64,000 bases of DNA from Amaricoccus sp964575795 (lineage in GTDB: Bacteria > Pseudomonadota > Alphaproteobacteria > Rhodobacterales > Rhodobacteraceae), in NCBI GenBank assembly GCA_964575795.1, contig CAZNSP010000001.1, forward strand, positions 186,001 to 250,000, read 5' to 3'. The notes below the pieces were generated by a model, which had not been told where the DNA came from, made no database searches, and worked only from the letters and a program-made list of their open reading frames with translations. The position numbers and the translations under genes were made by a program. Positions 9,248 to 17,198 of the stretch are shown here, piece after piece. Position 1 is the stretch's first letter. Every line of letters starts with the position of its first letter.

Positions 9248-10228
9248 ATGAGGATCTGCATCTTCGGCGCCGGGGCGATCGGCGGCTACATGGGCGCGAA
9301 GCTCGCGAAGGCTGGGGCGGAGGTGAGCCTCGTCGCCCGCGGCCCGCATCTCGCGGCGATGCGCGACAAGGGTCTGACCCTGATCGAGGAGGAGGGGACC
9401 TTCACCGTGCCGGTGACGGCCTCCGACGATCCCGCGGAACTCGGCCCGCAGGACTACGTGGTGATCACGCTCAAGGCGCATTCGGTGCCGCCGGTGGTGG
9501 CGAAGATGGCGCCGCTCCTCGGGCCGGAGACCACGGTGGTCATGGGGGTGAACGGTGTGCCCTGGTGGTATTTCCACGGGGTGGAGGGGCCGCTCGCCGG
9601 CACGCGGCTCGAGAGCGTCGATCCGGGCGGGGTCCAGTGGGCGGGCATTGGGCCGGAGCGGGTGCTCGGCTGCGTGGTCTATCCCGCGGCGGAGGTTTCG
9701 GAGCCGGGGACGGTCCGGCACATCGAGGGGAACCGGTTCTCTCTCGGGGAACCCACGGGCGAGAAGTCCGAGCGCGCCACCCGGCTCTCGGAGGCGCTCG
9801 GTGCCGCGGGGCTGAAGGCGCCGGTGCGGCCGCGGATCCGCGACGAGATCTGGGTGAAGCTCTGGGGGAACCTGTCGTTCAACCCGATCTCGGCGCTGAC
9901 GCACGCGACGCTCGACGTGCTCTGCACCGATGCGGGCACGCGGGGGGTGGCGCGGGGCATGATGGTCGAGGCGCAGACGATCGCCGAGAAGCTGGGCGTG
10001 AAGTTCCCGATCGACGTGGAGCGGCGGATCGACGGCGGGGCCGCGGTCGGCGCGCACCGCACCTCAATGCTGCAGGACCTCGACGCCGGGCGCCCCATGG
10101 AGATCGACGCGCTGGTGACCGCGGTGCAGGAGCTCGGCCGGCTGACCGAGACGCCGACGCCGACGATCGACACGGTGCTGGCGCTGGTGCGGCTGCGGGC
10201 GCGGGTGGCGGGGCTCTACCCGGCCTGA
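9248..10228 (+). CDS. Ketopantoate reductase (PanE/ApbA) family dehydrogenase
   Basis: 326-residue NAD(P)-dependent 2-hydroxyacid dehydrogenase of the ApbA/PanE family. The N-terminal Rossmann motif is IFGAGAIGGYMGAKLAKAG (4-22). The C-terminal helical domain contains the KLWGNLSFNPISALT block (about 202-216), whose lysine and asparagine match catalytic residues of the family, and RTSMLQDLDAGRPMEID (about 272-288). Starts 4 bases after the CoA ligase stop, so it is co-transcribed with it. Its place at the end of a transport/CoA-ligase operon argues for a catabolic 2-oxoacid reduction rather than pantothenate synthesis, but pantoate formation cannot be excluded. Confidence 0.8.
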   Translation: MRICIFGAGAIGGYMGAKLAKAGAEVSLVARGPHLAAMRDKGLTLIEEEGTFTVPVTASDDPAELGPQDYVVITLKAHSVPPVVAKMAPLLGPETTVVMGVNGVPWWYFHGVEGPLAGTRLESVDPGGVQWAGIGPERVLGCVVYPAAEVSEPGTVRHIEGNRFSLGEPTGEKSERATRLSEALGAAGLKAPVRPRIRDEIWVKLWGNLSFNPISALTHATLDVLCTDAGTRGVARGMMVEAQTIAEKLGVKFPIDVERRIDGGAAVGAHRTSMLQDLDAGRPMEIDALVTAVQELGRLTETPTPTIDTVLALVRLRARVAGLYPA

Positions 10229-10237
10229 GAGGGGAGC

Positions 10238-10311
10238 TGGAGGCGACGACCGGAATCGAACCGGTGTACACGGATTTGCAATCCGCTGCGTAACCACTCC
10301 GCCACGTCGCC
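10238..10311 (-). tRNA. tRNA-Cys (GCA)
   Basis: Cloverleaf readable on the minus strand: acceptor GGCGACG (10311-10305) pairs with CGTCGCC (10248-10242), the discriminator base is U as expected for tRNA-Cys, and CCA is encoded (10240-10238). The anticodon loop reads ATTGCAAAT with anticodon GCA, and the T-arm contains GGTTCGATTCC. The gene lies 9 bases after the convergently oriented reductase stop codon. Confidence 0.97.
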
Positions 10312-10323
10312 TCTGCGGATAGC

Positions 10324-10352
10324 CAGATAACGGTCTGCGCGGGGCGAGGCAA
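10324..10352 (-). promoter_or_regulatory. Candidate sigma-70 promoter of tRNA-Cys
   Basis: On the minus strand TTGCCT (10352-10347) is separated by 17 bases from TATCTG (10329-10324), placing transcription start a few bases before the tRNA 5' end at 10311. The spacing is ideal and the element lies where a tRNA promoter is expected. Confidence 0.6.
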
Positions 10353-10455
10353 GGTGGATTTCCCGGCCGCGGGGCGGGCGGAGCGAGTTGCCGGGGGCGG
10401 GGAATTGTGCCATCACCGGCACCGCCGCAGCCGAGCAGCCGTAGGGGACCGAGAG

Positions 10456-11112
10456 ATGATCGATTTCGCCGCCGCCCGCGAAGCCATGGTCGACTGTCAG
10501 GTCCGGCCCGCGGATGTCACGCGCTATCCGATCATCGCAGCCATGCTGCATGTCCCGCGCGAGACCTTCGTGCCGGAGAGCCTGCGTCCCGTCGCCTATC
10601 TGGGCGAGCATGTGCCGCTGGCACCGGGGCGGGTTCTGCTGGACCCGCGGGTCTTCGCCAAGACGCTCGACTCGCTCGACATCGGGCCGAAGGACCTCGT
10701 GCTCGACGTGGGCTGCGGGCTGGGATACTCGGCCGCGGTCATCGGGCGCATGGCCGAGGCGGTGATCGCACTGGAAGAGGATGCCGAGATGGCGCGTGAG
10801 GCCGAGGCCCTGCTTTCCCAGCAGAGCGTCGACAACGCGGTAGTGCAGGCCGGGCCGCTGGCCGCGGGCGCGCCGGAGCACGGGCCCTATGACGCGATCA
10901 TGGTCGAGGGCGGGGTCGAGCACATTCCTCAGGCGCTGCTCGACCAGCTGAAGCCGGGCGGGCGGATCGCGGCGGTGTTCCTGCGCGGCAACGGTTTCGG
11001 CCAGGCCCGGCTGGGCCTGAAGGGGCCGGGCGGGATCAGCTGGCGCTGGGTATTCGATGCCGCGGCGCCGCTCCTGCCGGGCTTCGCGGCGGCGAAAGCG
11101 TTTGAGTTCTGA
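10456..11112 (+). CDS. Protein-L-isoaspartate O-methyltransferase family protein
   Basis: 218-residue SAM-dependent methyltransferase of the PCMT family. Motif I is VLDVGCGLGYSAAVI (about 82-96), and the upstream block REAMVDCQVRPADVTRYPI is typical of the alphaproteobacterial branch found next to tolC. The ATG at 10456 is preceded by AGGGGACCGAGAG; longer in-frame starts overlap the tRNA promoter and lack conservation. True isoaspartate repair is uncertain: these tolC-linked proteins lack some Pcm substrate residues and may methylate something else. The following tolC gene begins 85 bases downstream. Confidence 0.82.
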   Translation: MIDFAAAREAMVDCQVRPADVTRYPIIAAMLHVPRETFVPESLRPVAYLGEHVPLAPGRVLLDPRVFAKTLDSLDIGPKDLVLDVGCGLGYSAAVIGRMAEAVIALEEDAEMAREAEALLSQQSVDNAVVQAGPLAAGAPEHGPYDAIMVEGGVEHIPQALLDQLKPGGRIAAVFLRGNGFGQARLGLKGPGGISWRWVFDAAAPLLPGFAAAKAFEF

Positions 11113-11197
11113 GGCGTTCCGCGAGATAGTGCGGCAAGATCCGGCGCAAGAGGCCATGAAGCCCGCCGGGATATCGGAGCAGCTTTCGGGGTATACG

Positions 11198-12580
11198 ATG
11201 CGGAATGCGATGGCTCGGCTCTTGCGTGCGGCGGCGCTGGCCGCCGTCGTCGCGGGGGCTCCGCTGGTGGGGACCGCGACGGCGGAATCGCTGACCGACG
11301 CGCTGATTCGGGCCTATCAGACCTCGCCGCTCCTGCAGGAGAGCCGGGCGGCGCTGCGCGGGCTCGACGAAGGGGTGCCGCAGGCGCGGTCGCGGATGCG
11401 GCCCCAGGTCGGGTTCGGGGCGGGCGCGTCGCGCTCGGGTTCCATCGAGACGAGCGGCGTGACCGACACCTATCGCGCGGGGCTCGACGCGAGCCTTCTG
11501 CTCTACGATTACGGCCAGACCGCCGCGGCGGTCGAGGCGGCGCGCATGATCATCGCGGCGGGGCGGGCGAACCTGCTCGACGTGGAGCAGATCGTGCTCT
11601 TCCGGGCGGTCGAGGCCTATGTGGACGTGCTGCGCGACATCGAGTTCGTGCGGCTGGCGCGGGCGGACGTGGACCGGCTGGCCGAGCAGTTCGCCGCGGC
11701 GCGGAGCCGGTTCGAGGTGGGCGAGTTCACCCGGGCCGACGTCAGCCAGACGGAGGCGCGGCTGTCGGCCTCGGAGTCGCAGCTGATTGTGGCACAGGGC
11801 GCCCTCGAGGTCTCGCGCCAGCGCTACGTGCAGGCCGTCGGCTCGCCGCCGGGCAATCTGGAGCCGCTGCCGCCGATTCCCGAACTGCCCGGCACAATGG
11901 CCGACGCGCAGTCGATCGCCAATGTCCAGAGCCCGGCGATCATCGCGGCGCAGTTCAACGAGCGGGCGGCGGTCTATGATTTCGACCGGGCACGCGCCGC
12001 CTCGGGGCTGCAGCTGAACGCGACGGCGAACGTCGGCTACCTGAACGTGCCGCGCGGCGACGACACCAGCGCCGAGGTCGGCCTCAGCGCGTCGATCCCG
12101 CTCTATACCGGCGGGCGGAACTCGAGCCTCGTGCGGCAGGCGCAGAGCATCATCGAGCGTCGCCAGGCAGAACTGCAGAGCGCGGGCCGCGACGTGCAGC
12201 TCGGCGTGTCGAGCGCCTGGATCGAGCTGGAGACGGCGCGGGCGGCGATCGTGGCGGTGCGCCAGCAGATCGAGGCGGCGCAGATCGCCTACGACAGCAT
12301 CGCGGAAGAGGCGAACCTCGGCCTGCGCACCAACCTCGACGTGCTGGACGCGAACCAGGAACTGCTGGATTCTCAGGTGGCGCTGGTCAGTGCGCGGCGC
12401 AACGAGTACCTCGCCGCCTACAACGTGCTCCGGTCCATGGGGCTCCTGACGGTGGCGCATCTGAACCTCGGGATCGAGAGCTACAATCCGGACGTGAACT
12501 TCACGCGGGTGCGGCCGGGGCCGGTCGGTGGCTACGACACCAGCGTGGTCGACCGCATCCGGAGCCGCTGGGAGAACTGA
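11198..12580 (+). CDS. tolC: TolC family outer-membrane efflux protein
   Basis: 460-residue outer-membrane channel for tripartite efflux and type I secretion. Signal peptide ARLLRAAALAAVVAGAP...ATA, cleaved before ESLTDALIRAY; the mature start is the usual TolC beginning. Two OEP repeats are visible, each of long Ala/Gln/Arg-rich coiled-coil helices (for example RFEVGEFTRADVSQTEARL at about 190-208 and the equivalent EANLGLRTNLDVLDANQEL at about 370-388). The internal symmetry and length match TolC. ATG 11198 is preferred because it places the signal peptide at the N-terminus; 11057 and 11156 would add arginine-rich sequence. Confidence 0.92.
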   Translation: MRNAMARLLRAAALAAVVAGAPLVGTATAESLTDALIRAYQTSPLLQESRAALRGLDEGVPQARSRMRPQVGFGAGASRSGSIETSGVTDTYRAGLDASLLLYDYGQTAAAVEAARMIIAAGRANLLDVEQIVLFRAVEAYVDVLRDIEFVRLARADVDRLAEQFAAARSRFEVGEFTRADVSQTEARLSASESQLIVAQGALEVSRQRYVQAVGSPPGNLEPLPPIPELPGTMADAQSIANVQSPAIIAAQFNERAAVYDFDRARAASGLQLNATANVGYLNVPRGDDTSAEVGLSASIPLYTGGRNSSLVRQAQSIIERRQAELQSAGRDVQLGVSSAWIELETARAAIVAVRQQIEAAQIAYDSIAEEANLGLRTNLDVLDANQELLDSQVALVSARRNEYLAAYNVLRSMGLLTVAHLNLGIESYNPDVNFTRVRPGPVGGYDTSVVDRIRSRWEN

Positions 12581-12582
12581 TC

Positions 12583-13056
12583 GTGAGCGGGACGGGACAG
12601 GGGCCGCAGGGACCGGGTCCGCAGGGGGCGGGCCTCGGCGAGCATGATGCCGAGACCATGCGCGACGTGCTGGCCTCGATCCGGGAGCTGGTCTCGGCCG
12701 AGGCGACGGCGCGCATGGCCGGGGCCGGCGCGGACGAGGTGCTGATGCTGACCCCGGACATGCGGATCGACCCCGAGAGCACCGGCGCGATCATGTCCGA
12801 GGGGCTGGAGAGCATGCGGCGCGCCTATCCGCGGTCGCAGCCGGCGCCGATCCTCGACGAGGAGGCGCTGCGCGGGATGATCAACACCATCGTGCGCGAG
12901 GAGCTGCAGGGCGAGCTGGGCGAGCGGATCGCGCGGAACCTGCGCAAGCTGGTGCGCCGCGAGCTGGTGCAGGTGCTGGAGGACGAGCGCCGGGCGGCGC
13001 TGGAGGCCCCCCGGACCGAGGAAGAGCAAGCTGCGCCGGAGCGTTCCCGCGACTGA
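12583..13056 (+). CDS. PopZ/DUF2497-like protein
   Basis: 157-residue soluble protein starting at GTG, two bases after the tolC stop. After a Gly/Pro/Gln-rich tail, MRDVLASIRELVSAE (about 27-41) matches the N-terminal helix of PopZ/DUF2497 proteins (ILASIRRIIxE type). The C-terminus EEALRGMINTIVREELQGEL (about 94-113), followed by an Arg-rich helix, corresponds to the conserved C-terminal helices. A tolC-DUF2497 order is common in Alphaproteobacteria. PopZ organises cell poles in Caulobacter; whether this short, acid-poor version polymerises is unknown. Assignment is by motif memory and synteny. Confidence 0.6.
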   Translation: MSGTGQGPQGPGPQGAGLGEHDAETMRDVLASIRELVSAEATARMAGAGADEVLMLTPDMRIDPESTGAIMSEGLESMRRAYPRSQPAPILDEEALRGMINTIVREELQGELGERIARNLRKLVRRELVQVLEDERRAALEAPRTEEEQAAPERSRD

Positions 13057-13185
13057 ACGGCCCGGGTCGCTGTCGCGCCCGCCGAGGCCGGCGCGCGCCG
13101 ATCATCCAGCGCGGCGCTTGTCCCCCTTGCCCTTCGCAGGCCTGCTGCGGGCGACCGGGCGGGTGGTGGTTCTGTTCGGCGCTGC

Positions 13186-13983
13186 CTACCGCTCGCCCAC
13201 GATCAGGCTCAGTTCCGCCCAAGTCTGCGGGCCGGCGGCCAGCACCCTGTCGCCGCGGGTGATCTCGCCGTCGGGGCAGAACGGGGCGGCGCGCCCGCCC
13301 GCCTCCTCGACGATCAGGAGGCCGCCGAGGCAGTCCCAGGCGTGCATGTGCGGCTCGTAATAGCCGATCAGCCGGCCCGCGGCGACATAGGCGAGCATGC
13401 CGGCGCCGGTGCCGTTGCGGAAGAACATGCCGCCGCGCTGCAGGAGGCCGGTGATCACGGTGGCCACGGTCTCGGGCGGGGTGCGGTGGCTCGCGCCGAC
13501 GCCGACCATGCCGTCCTGCAGGCCGAGCCCGTGCGGCGTGACGAGCGGCGCGCCGTTGAGCGTGGCGCCGCGGCCGGCCTGCGCGGCGAAGACCTCCTCG
13601 GTGACCGGCATGGCGATCACGCCCGAGACGGTGCGCCCGCCGTGGCGGATGGCGAGCGCCACGCACCAGTTCGGCTGGCCGGCGAGGAAGGGTGCGGTGC
13701 CGTCGATCGGGTCGATGACCCAGGTGTAGCCGGAGCCGCCCTCGGTCAGGCCGTATTCCTCGCCGAGGAAGCCGTCCTCGGGGCATTCGGCGGCGACGGC
13801 CTCGCGGATCGCGCGTTCCACCCCGCGGTCGGCCTCCGACACCATGTCCTGCCGGTTGGTCTTGACCTCGACGGCGAGCGTGTCGCGGCGGCGCCAGTGG
13901 TCGAGGGCGAGGCGGCCCGCCGCGGTGGCGATGCGGATCGCGAGGGCGTGGCGGCGGTCGGTTTCGGTCGCGATCTCGGTCAC
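13186..13983 (-). CDS. Inositol monophosphatase family phosphatase (HisN-like)
   Basis: 265-residue Mg2+-dependent phosphatase. The metal motif WVIDPIDGTAPF (about 82-93) and the second signature HAWDCLGGLLIVEEAGG (about 212-228) define the family; FLAGQPNW after the first motif resembles histidinol-phosphatase HisN, although 3'-phosphoadenosine or inositol phosphates are possible substrates. GTG at 13983 is chosen: GGAG lies 6 bases upstream and homology begins at once (TEIATETDRRHALAIR); no ATG is nearby. After the TAG stop the same frame continues open for 27 basic codons to 13102 (see findings). Confidence 0.82.
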   Translation of the reverse strand: MTEIATETDRRHALAIRIATAAGRLALDHWRRRDTLAVEVKTNRQDMVSEADRGVERAIREAVAAECPEDGFLGEEYGLTEGGSGYTWVIDPIDGTAPFLAGQPNWCVALAIRHGGRTVSGVIAMPVTEEVFAAQAGRGATLNGAPLVTPHGLGLQDGMVGVGASHRTPPETVATVITGLLQRGGMFFRNGTGAGMLAYVAAGRLIGYYEPHMHAWDCLGGLLIVEEAGGRAAPFCPDGEITRGDRVLAAGPQTWAELSLIVGER

Positions 13984-14089
13984 TTCGGGCTCCGTTCGGG
14001 TTGCAGGGCAAAGGCGGGCAACCGCTCGTAGGCCGGACGCGCGGCATCTGCAAGGGCAAGCGGGGCCTGTGCAGGCCGGGGTTTCGGGG

Positions 14090-14470
14090 TCACCGTGCGG
14101 TCGGGTGGGGGCCGTCGGCGATGTCGTAGTAGTCGCCCTTGTCGGCGGTGAAGACGTGCTGGTCGAGCCGCGTGCCGGTGGGCAGGTCGAAGGCGCCCAT
14201 GGCGATGGCGATGCGCTTCTGGCCGATCGGTTCCCAGAACAGCGACGCGCCGCAGACCTTGCAGAAGCCGCGCCGCGCCGGCTCGCAGGCCTGGAACCAC
14301 GTGAGGTGGTCGTCGCCGGCGATGGTGACCCGGCTGCGGGGCAGCTCGGTCCAGGCCCAGTAATGTCCCGACTGCTTGCGGCAGCGCGTGCAGTGGCAGG
14401 CGACCGGGGCGGGCAGCGCGCCCTCGACCGCGATCGTGACCGCACCACAGAGGCAGGAGCCCTTGTGCAT
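14090..14470 (-). CDS. GFA family (CENP-V/glutathione-dependent formaldehyde-activating) protein
   Basis: 126-residue zinc protein. Cysteines in GSCLCGAV (5-10), CHCTRCRKQSG (25-35) and FCKVCGASLFW (about 69-79) form the two zinc sites of the Mss4-like/GFA fold. The family includes S-hydroxymethylglutathione synthase but most members have no proven activity. The gene stands alone between the phosphatase and smr genes with about 50-110 base gaps. Length is normal for short GFA proteins. Confidence 0.88.
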   Translation of the reverse strand: MHKGSCLCGAVTIAVEGALPAPVACHCTRCRKQSGHYWAWTELPRSRVTIAGDDHLTWFQACEPARRGFCKVCGASLFWEPIGQKRIAIAMGAFDLPTGTRLDQHVFTADKGDYYDIADGPHPTAR

Positions 14471-14522
14471 CGTCCGTTCCCTCGTTCCTACAGGGGTAAC
14501 CTTGGACGGGCGCCGGGCGCTG

Positions 14523-15131
14523 TCAAGCGGGGCGGCTGCGGCGCAGGTAGACGTAGAACGCCCCGCCGCCGCCGTGGCGCTGGTGGGCGGGGGCGGTCTG
14601 CAGGATCTTGCCGGCGAGCGGGGGCGCGTTCAGCCAGTGCGACAGGCTGTGGCGCAGGATGCCGTGGCGTTCGGGGATCACCGTGCCGGGGTCGCCCGGG
14701 CGGCCCTTGCCGGTGATGACGAGCAGGAGCCGCAGGCCGCGCGCATGGGCGTCGAGCACGAAGCCGATCAGCGCCGAATGCGCGCGCTCGGTGGTCATGC
14801 CGTGCAGGTCGAGCCGCGCGTCGGGCGTGAGCTTGCCCCGGCGCAGCCGCTCGAAGTTGCGGCGGTCCATGTGCGGATGGGGGCGGGCCGGGGCGGAAGG
14901 GTCGGGGGCGAGGTCGAAGGTGACGCGCGGCGCCTCGGGCGCGAAGGGGCGCAGGATGCGCGCGGGCGGGGCGGGTTGCGGGGCGGGCGCGGGCACGGCC
15001 GGAGGCGCGGCCAGCGGCGGGGCCTCGGGCGGGGCTTCGGGCGATTGCGGGCGCAGCGGCGTCGCGGTGCGCGCCACCGCGCTCCAGAGCTGCTGCTCGG
15101 CGGGGGTCAGGGTGCGGCGGCCGCGCGCCAT
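14523..15131 (-). CDS. Smr domain protein
   Basis: 202 residues. An N-terminal region (about 1-85) rich in Pro and Ala precedes a C-terminal Smr domain (about 105-200) with the LDLHGMT motif (about 108-114) and GKGRPG (about 144-149), the residues of the nicking-endonuclease-like MutS2 C-terminal fold. Such stand-alone Smr proteins act on nucleic acids, with ribosome collision or RNA cleavage suggested for some. It lies 28 bases downstream of timA on the same strand, so they are probably co-transcribed. Confidence 0.88.
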   Translation of the reverse strand: MARGRRTLTPAEQQLWSAVARTATPLRPQSPEAPPEAPPLAAPPAVPAPAPQPAPPARILRPFAPEAPRVTFDLAPDPSAPARPHPHMDRRNFERLRRGKLTPDARLDLHGMTTERAHSALIGFVLDAHARGLRLLLVITGKGRPGDPGTVIPERHGILRHSLSHWLNAPPLAGKILQTAPAHQRHGGGGAFYVYLRRSRPA

Positions 15132-15159
15132 GGCTGGGCCGGTGCCCGCGCGCCGGGGG

Positions 15160-15828
15160 TCAGCCCGCGGTGCCGGTCAGGAGCCAGTTCGGGTTGTCCG
15201 AGGACAGGTCGCGGGTGAAGGTCCAGACGTCCCGCTGCTGCTTGATCTCCTTGGGATCGCCCTCGACGATGTTGCCCTGGGCGTCGCGGACCACCGAGGT
15301 CAGCTCGCCCACGAGGCGCATGGTGATGTCGCCCTCGCTGGTCGCCTTGTCGAAATGCGCGTCGACGAGGGTGACCTCGCGGATGCCGACGAAGGTGGCC
15401 TCGACCTTGTAGCCCTTTTCGTTGCGCGCCGCGATCGCGTCGGCGAAGGGCTCGAACACCTCGGGCGAGAGGAAGTCGCGCAGCGTGTCGAGATCGCCGT
15501 TCTCGTAGGCCATGACGATCATCTCGTAGGCCTGGCGCGCGCCGTGGGTGAACTCCGCGACGCTGAATTCGGGATCGATCTTCTTCATCGCGGCGAGCGC
15601 CTTGCCCGCCGGGCTTTCGGCGTCGATGAAGTCGGCGATGTCGGGATCGGGCCCGCCCCCCTCGATCACCTCGAAGGAATGGTCGCGGCGGCGGTTCTGC
15701 GCGGGGGCGGAGGTGATCTCCGGCGGCTTCTCGAATCCCTCGCGCGTGCCGAGGACGCTGCGCAGGCGCAGGATCAGGAACAGCGCGATGCCGGCAAGAA
15801 TGATGATCTGGATCATTTGCGAGCCCAT
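15160..15828 (-). CDS. Tim44/TimA family protein
   Basis: 222 residues. One N-terminal membrane segment (about 5-22, QIIILAGIALFLILRL) anchors a C-terminal Tim44-like NTF2-fold domain (about 75-220), with a charged linker between. Alphaproteobacterial TimA is the relative of mitochondrial Tim44, though it is not thought to drive import. Divergent from fxsA across 116 bases, a conserved arrangement near secB. In related genomes I recall mltA lying between this gene and smr; here only 28 bases remain. Confidence 0.88.
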   Translation of the reverse strand: MGSQMIQIIILAGIALFLILRLRSVLGTREGFEKPPEITSAPAQNRRRDHSFEVIEGGGPDPDIADFIDAESPAGKALAAMKKIDPEFSVAEFTHGARQAYEMIVMAYENGDLDTLRDFLSPEVFEPFADAIAARNEKGYKVEATFVGIREVTLVDAHFDKATSEGDITMRLVGELTSVVRDAQGNIVEGDPKEIKQQRDVWTFTRDLSSDNPNWLLTGTAG

Positions 15829-15944
15829 CGGCCGTCCTTTCCGTCAGCTCAGTTTGCAGGCGATGGCGCCCGAGCAGCTTTGGACCTATGTAAGGGCTCG
15901 GGGACGTCAAGTCCATCTGTGCAGGTCAAAAGGGTGTTCGCCCG

Positions 15945-16445
15945 ATGTGGTTGTTCCTGGTCTTCATCGCGGTGCCGATCATCGAGATCGCGCTGTTCAT
16001 CCAGGTCGGCGACTGGATCGGCGTCGGCCCGACGCTGGGGCTCGTGGTGCTGAGCGCGGTGGCGGGCGTGATGCTGATGCGGGTGCAGGGCCTGCAGACG
16101 CTGGCGCGGCTGCAGGCGAACATGGCCGAGGGGGGCGATCCGGTGAACCCGCTCGCCCATGGCGCGCTGCTGCTGCTGGCGGGGATGCTGCTCTTGGTGC
16201 CGGGGTTCTTCACCGATGCGGTGGCGCTCCCGCTCCTGATCCCGGCGGTGCGGAGCCGGCTGATCCGCTGGGGCGCCGCGCGGGTCACCGTGCAGGCGGC
16301 GGGCTTCGCCACGGCGCAGGGCCGGGGCGGGCCGGGGGCGCAGCGCGACGTGGAGATCATCGAGGCGGAGTACGAGGTCATCGAGGAGACCGACGAGGGA
16401 CGTCCGCGGCTCGGCGGCTCGGGCTGGACCCGGCCGGAGGGGTAG
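15945..16445 (+). CDS. fxsA: FxsA family membrane protein
   Basis: 166 residues with an FxsA domain at about 1-120: the opening LFLVFIAVPIIEIALFIQVG (3-22), with its membrane-embedded proline and glutamate, is diagnostic; helices follow at about 28-45 and 75-95 (LLLLAGMLLLVPGFFTDA). The C-terminal tail is acidic. In E. coli FxsA relieves phage T7 exclusion by plasmid F; its normal role is unknown. Divergent from timA; secB follows 750 bases later with parDE inserted between. Confidence 0.93.
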   Translation: MWLFLVFIAVPIIEIALFIQVGDWIGVGPTLGLVVLSAVAGVMLMRVQGLQTLARLQANMAEGGDPVNPLAHGALLLLAGMLLLVPGFFTDAVALPLLIPAVRSRLIRWGAARVTVQAAGFATAQGRGGPGAQRDVEIIEAEYEVIEETDEGRPRLGGSGWTRPEG

Positions 16446-16453
16446 ATCGCCCC

Positions 16454-16482
16454 TTGACGTCGGTACGACCAGGTCATACCGT
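16454..16482 (+). promoter_or_regulatory. parDE promoter with overlapping operator palindrome
   Basis: TTGACG (16454-16459), a 17-base spacer and TACCGT (16477-16482) form a sigma-70-type promoter just after the fxsA stop. Between and over the -10 lies a 10-base inverted repeat with one central base: CGGTACGACC (16461-16470), A, GGTCATACCG (16472-16481), with 9 of 10 positions pairing. This is the layout expected for autorepression by a ParD dimer or ParDE complex. An SD-like GGAGG lies at 16491-16495. Confidence 0.7.
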
Positions 16483-16505
16483 CCCCGCCTCGGAGGTTCC
16501 GTCTC

Positions 16506-16775
16506 ATGACCGTCAAGTCCTCGATCTCGCTGACCGACGAACAGGACGCCTTCGTGCGCGCGCTGGTCGCAGCCGGCCGCTACCCGAGCGCCAGTGCGGT
16601 CCTGCAGCAGGGCGTCGAGCTCTTGCGCCGGCAGACCGAGGCCGAAGAGGCCGATACCGCCGCGCTGCGGGCGATCCTGCAGGAGCGGCTGGCCGGAAGG
16701 TTCCTCCCTGCCGAGGTGATGCGCGACCGGGTCGAGGCGATGATCGCCGCCAAGCGCCGCGATGCCGCGGGTTGA
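16506..16775 (+). CDS. parD: ParD-type antitoxin
   Basis: 89-residue ribbon-helix-helix antitoxin. TVKSSISLTDEQDAFVRALV (2-21) is the DNA-binding beta strand and first helix, followed by GRYPSASAVLQQGVELL (23-39); the charged C-terminal half (about 45-89) would wrap the toxin. Overlaps the parE start by 14 bases, the usual coupling in such pairs. It should repress its own promoter through the adjoining palindrome. Confidence 0.92.
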   Translation: MTVKSSISLTDEQDAFVRALVAAGRYPSASAVLQQGVELLRRQTEAEEADTAALRAILQERLAGRFLPAEVMRDRVEAMIAAKRRDAAG

Positions 16776-17106
16776 GTTCGCCGAGGATGCCCTCCGCGAT
16801 CTGGCACTGATCTACGACCATCTCGCCGCGACCTACCAGGCGTTCGGCGAGACGCCGGCCGAGGCCGCCGGGCATGCCGCCGAGCGTCTGCGCGGCATAC
16901 TCGCGACGGCGGATCGTCTGGCGCTCGCCCCGCACCGCGGGCCGCTGCACGCCGACATCGCGCCGGGCCTGCGCCATGTGACGCTCGACCGCGCGGTCTA
17001 CTACTTCCAGCTCGTCGCGCCGGACCGCGTTCGCGTGCTGACCGTGTTCCTCGGCGGGCAGGACCACGAGCGACGCATGCGGCTGCGGATCCTGCGCCGC
17101 GACTGA
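16762..17106 (+). CDS. parE: ParE-type toxin
   Basis: 114-residue RelE/ParE superfamily toxin. FAEDALRDLALIYDHLAATY (5-24) is the N-terminal helical hairpin; LRHVTLDRAVYYFQL and DRVRVLTVFLGGQDHERR (about 75-105) form the beta-sheet core. The conserved basic residues near the C-terminus (RMRLRILRR) are present, so it looks intact. ParE toxins poison gyrase, though some relatives are mRNA interferases. The pair sits between fxsA and secB, genes that are commonly neighbours. Confidence 0.9.
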   Translation: MPRVEFAEDALRDLALIYDHLAATYQAFGETPAEAAGHAAERLRGILATADRLALAPHRGPLHADIAPGLRHVTLDRAVYYFQLVAPDRVRVLTVFLGGQDHERRMRLRILRRD

Positions 17107-17198
17107 CCGTTCACCGCGAGGGGCCGCCCGCGTTGTGGCCCGCGGCGTGGCGTGCTAGACCGCCGCGGAACCGGAGAACCGCACGAGGACGAAGACCC

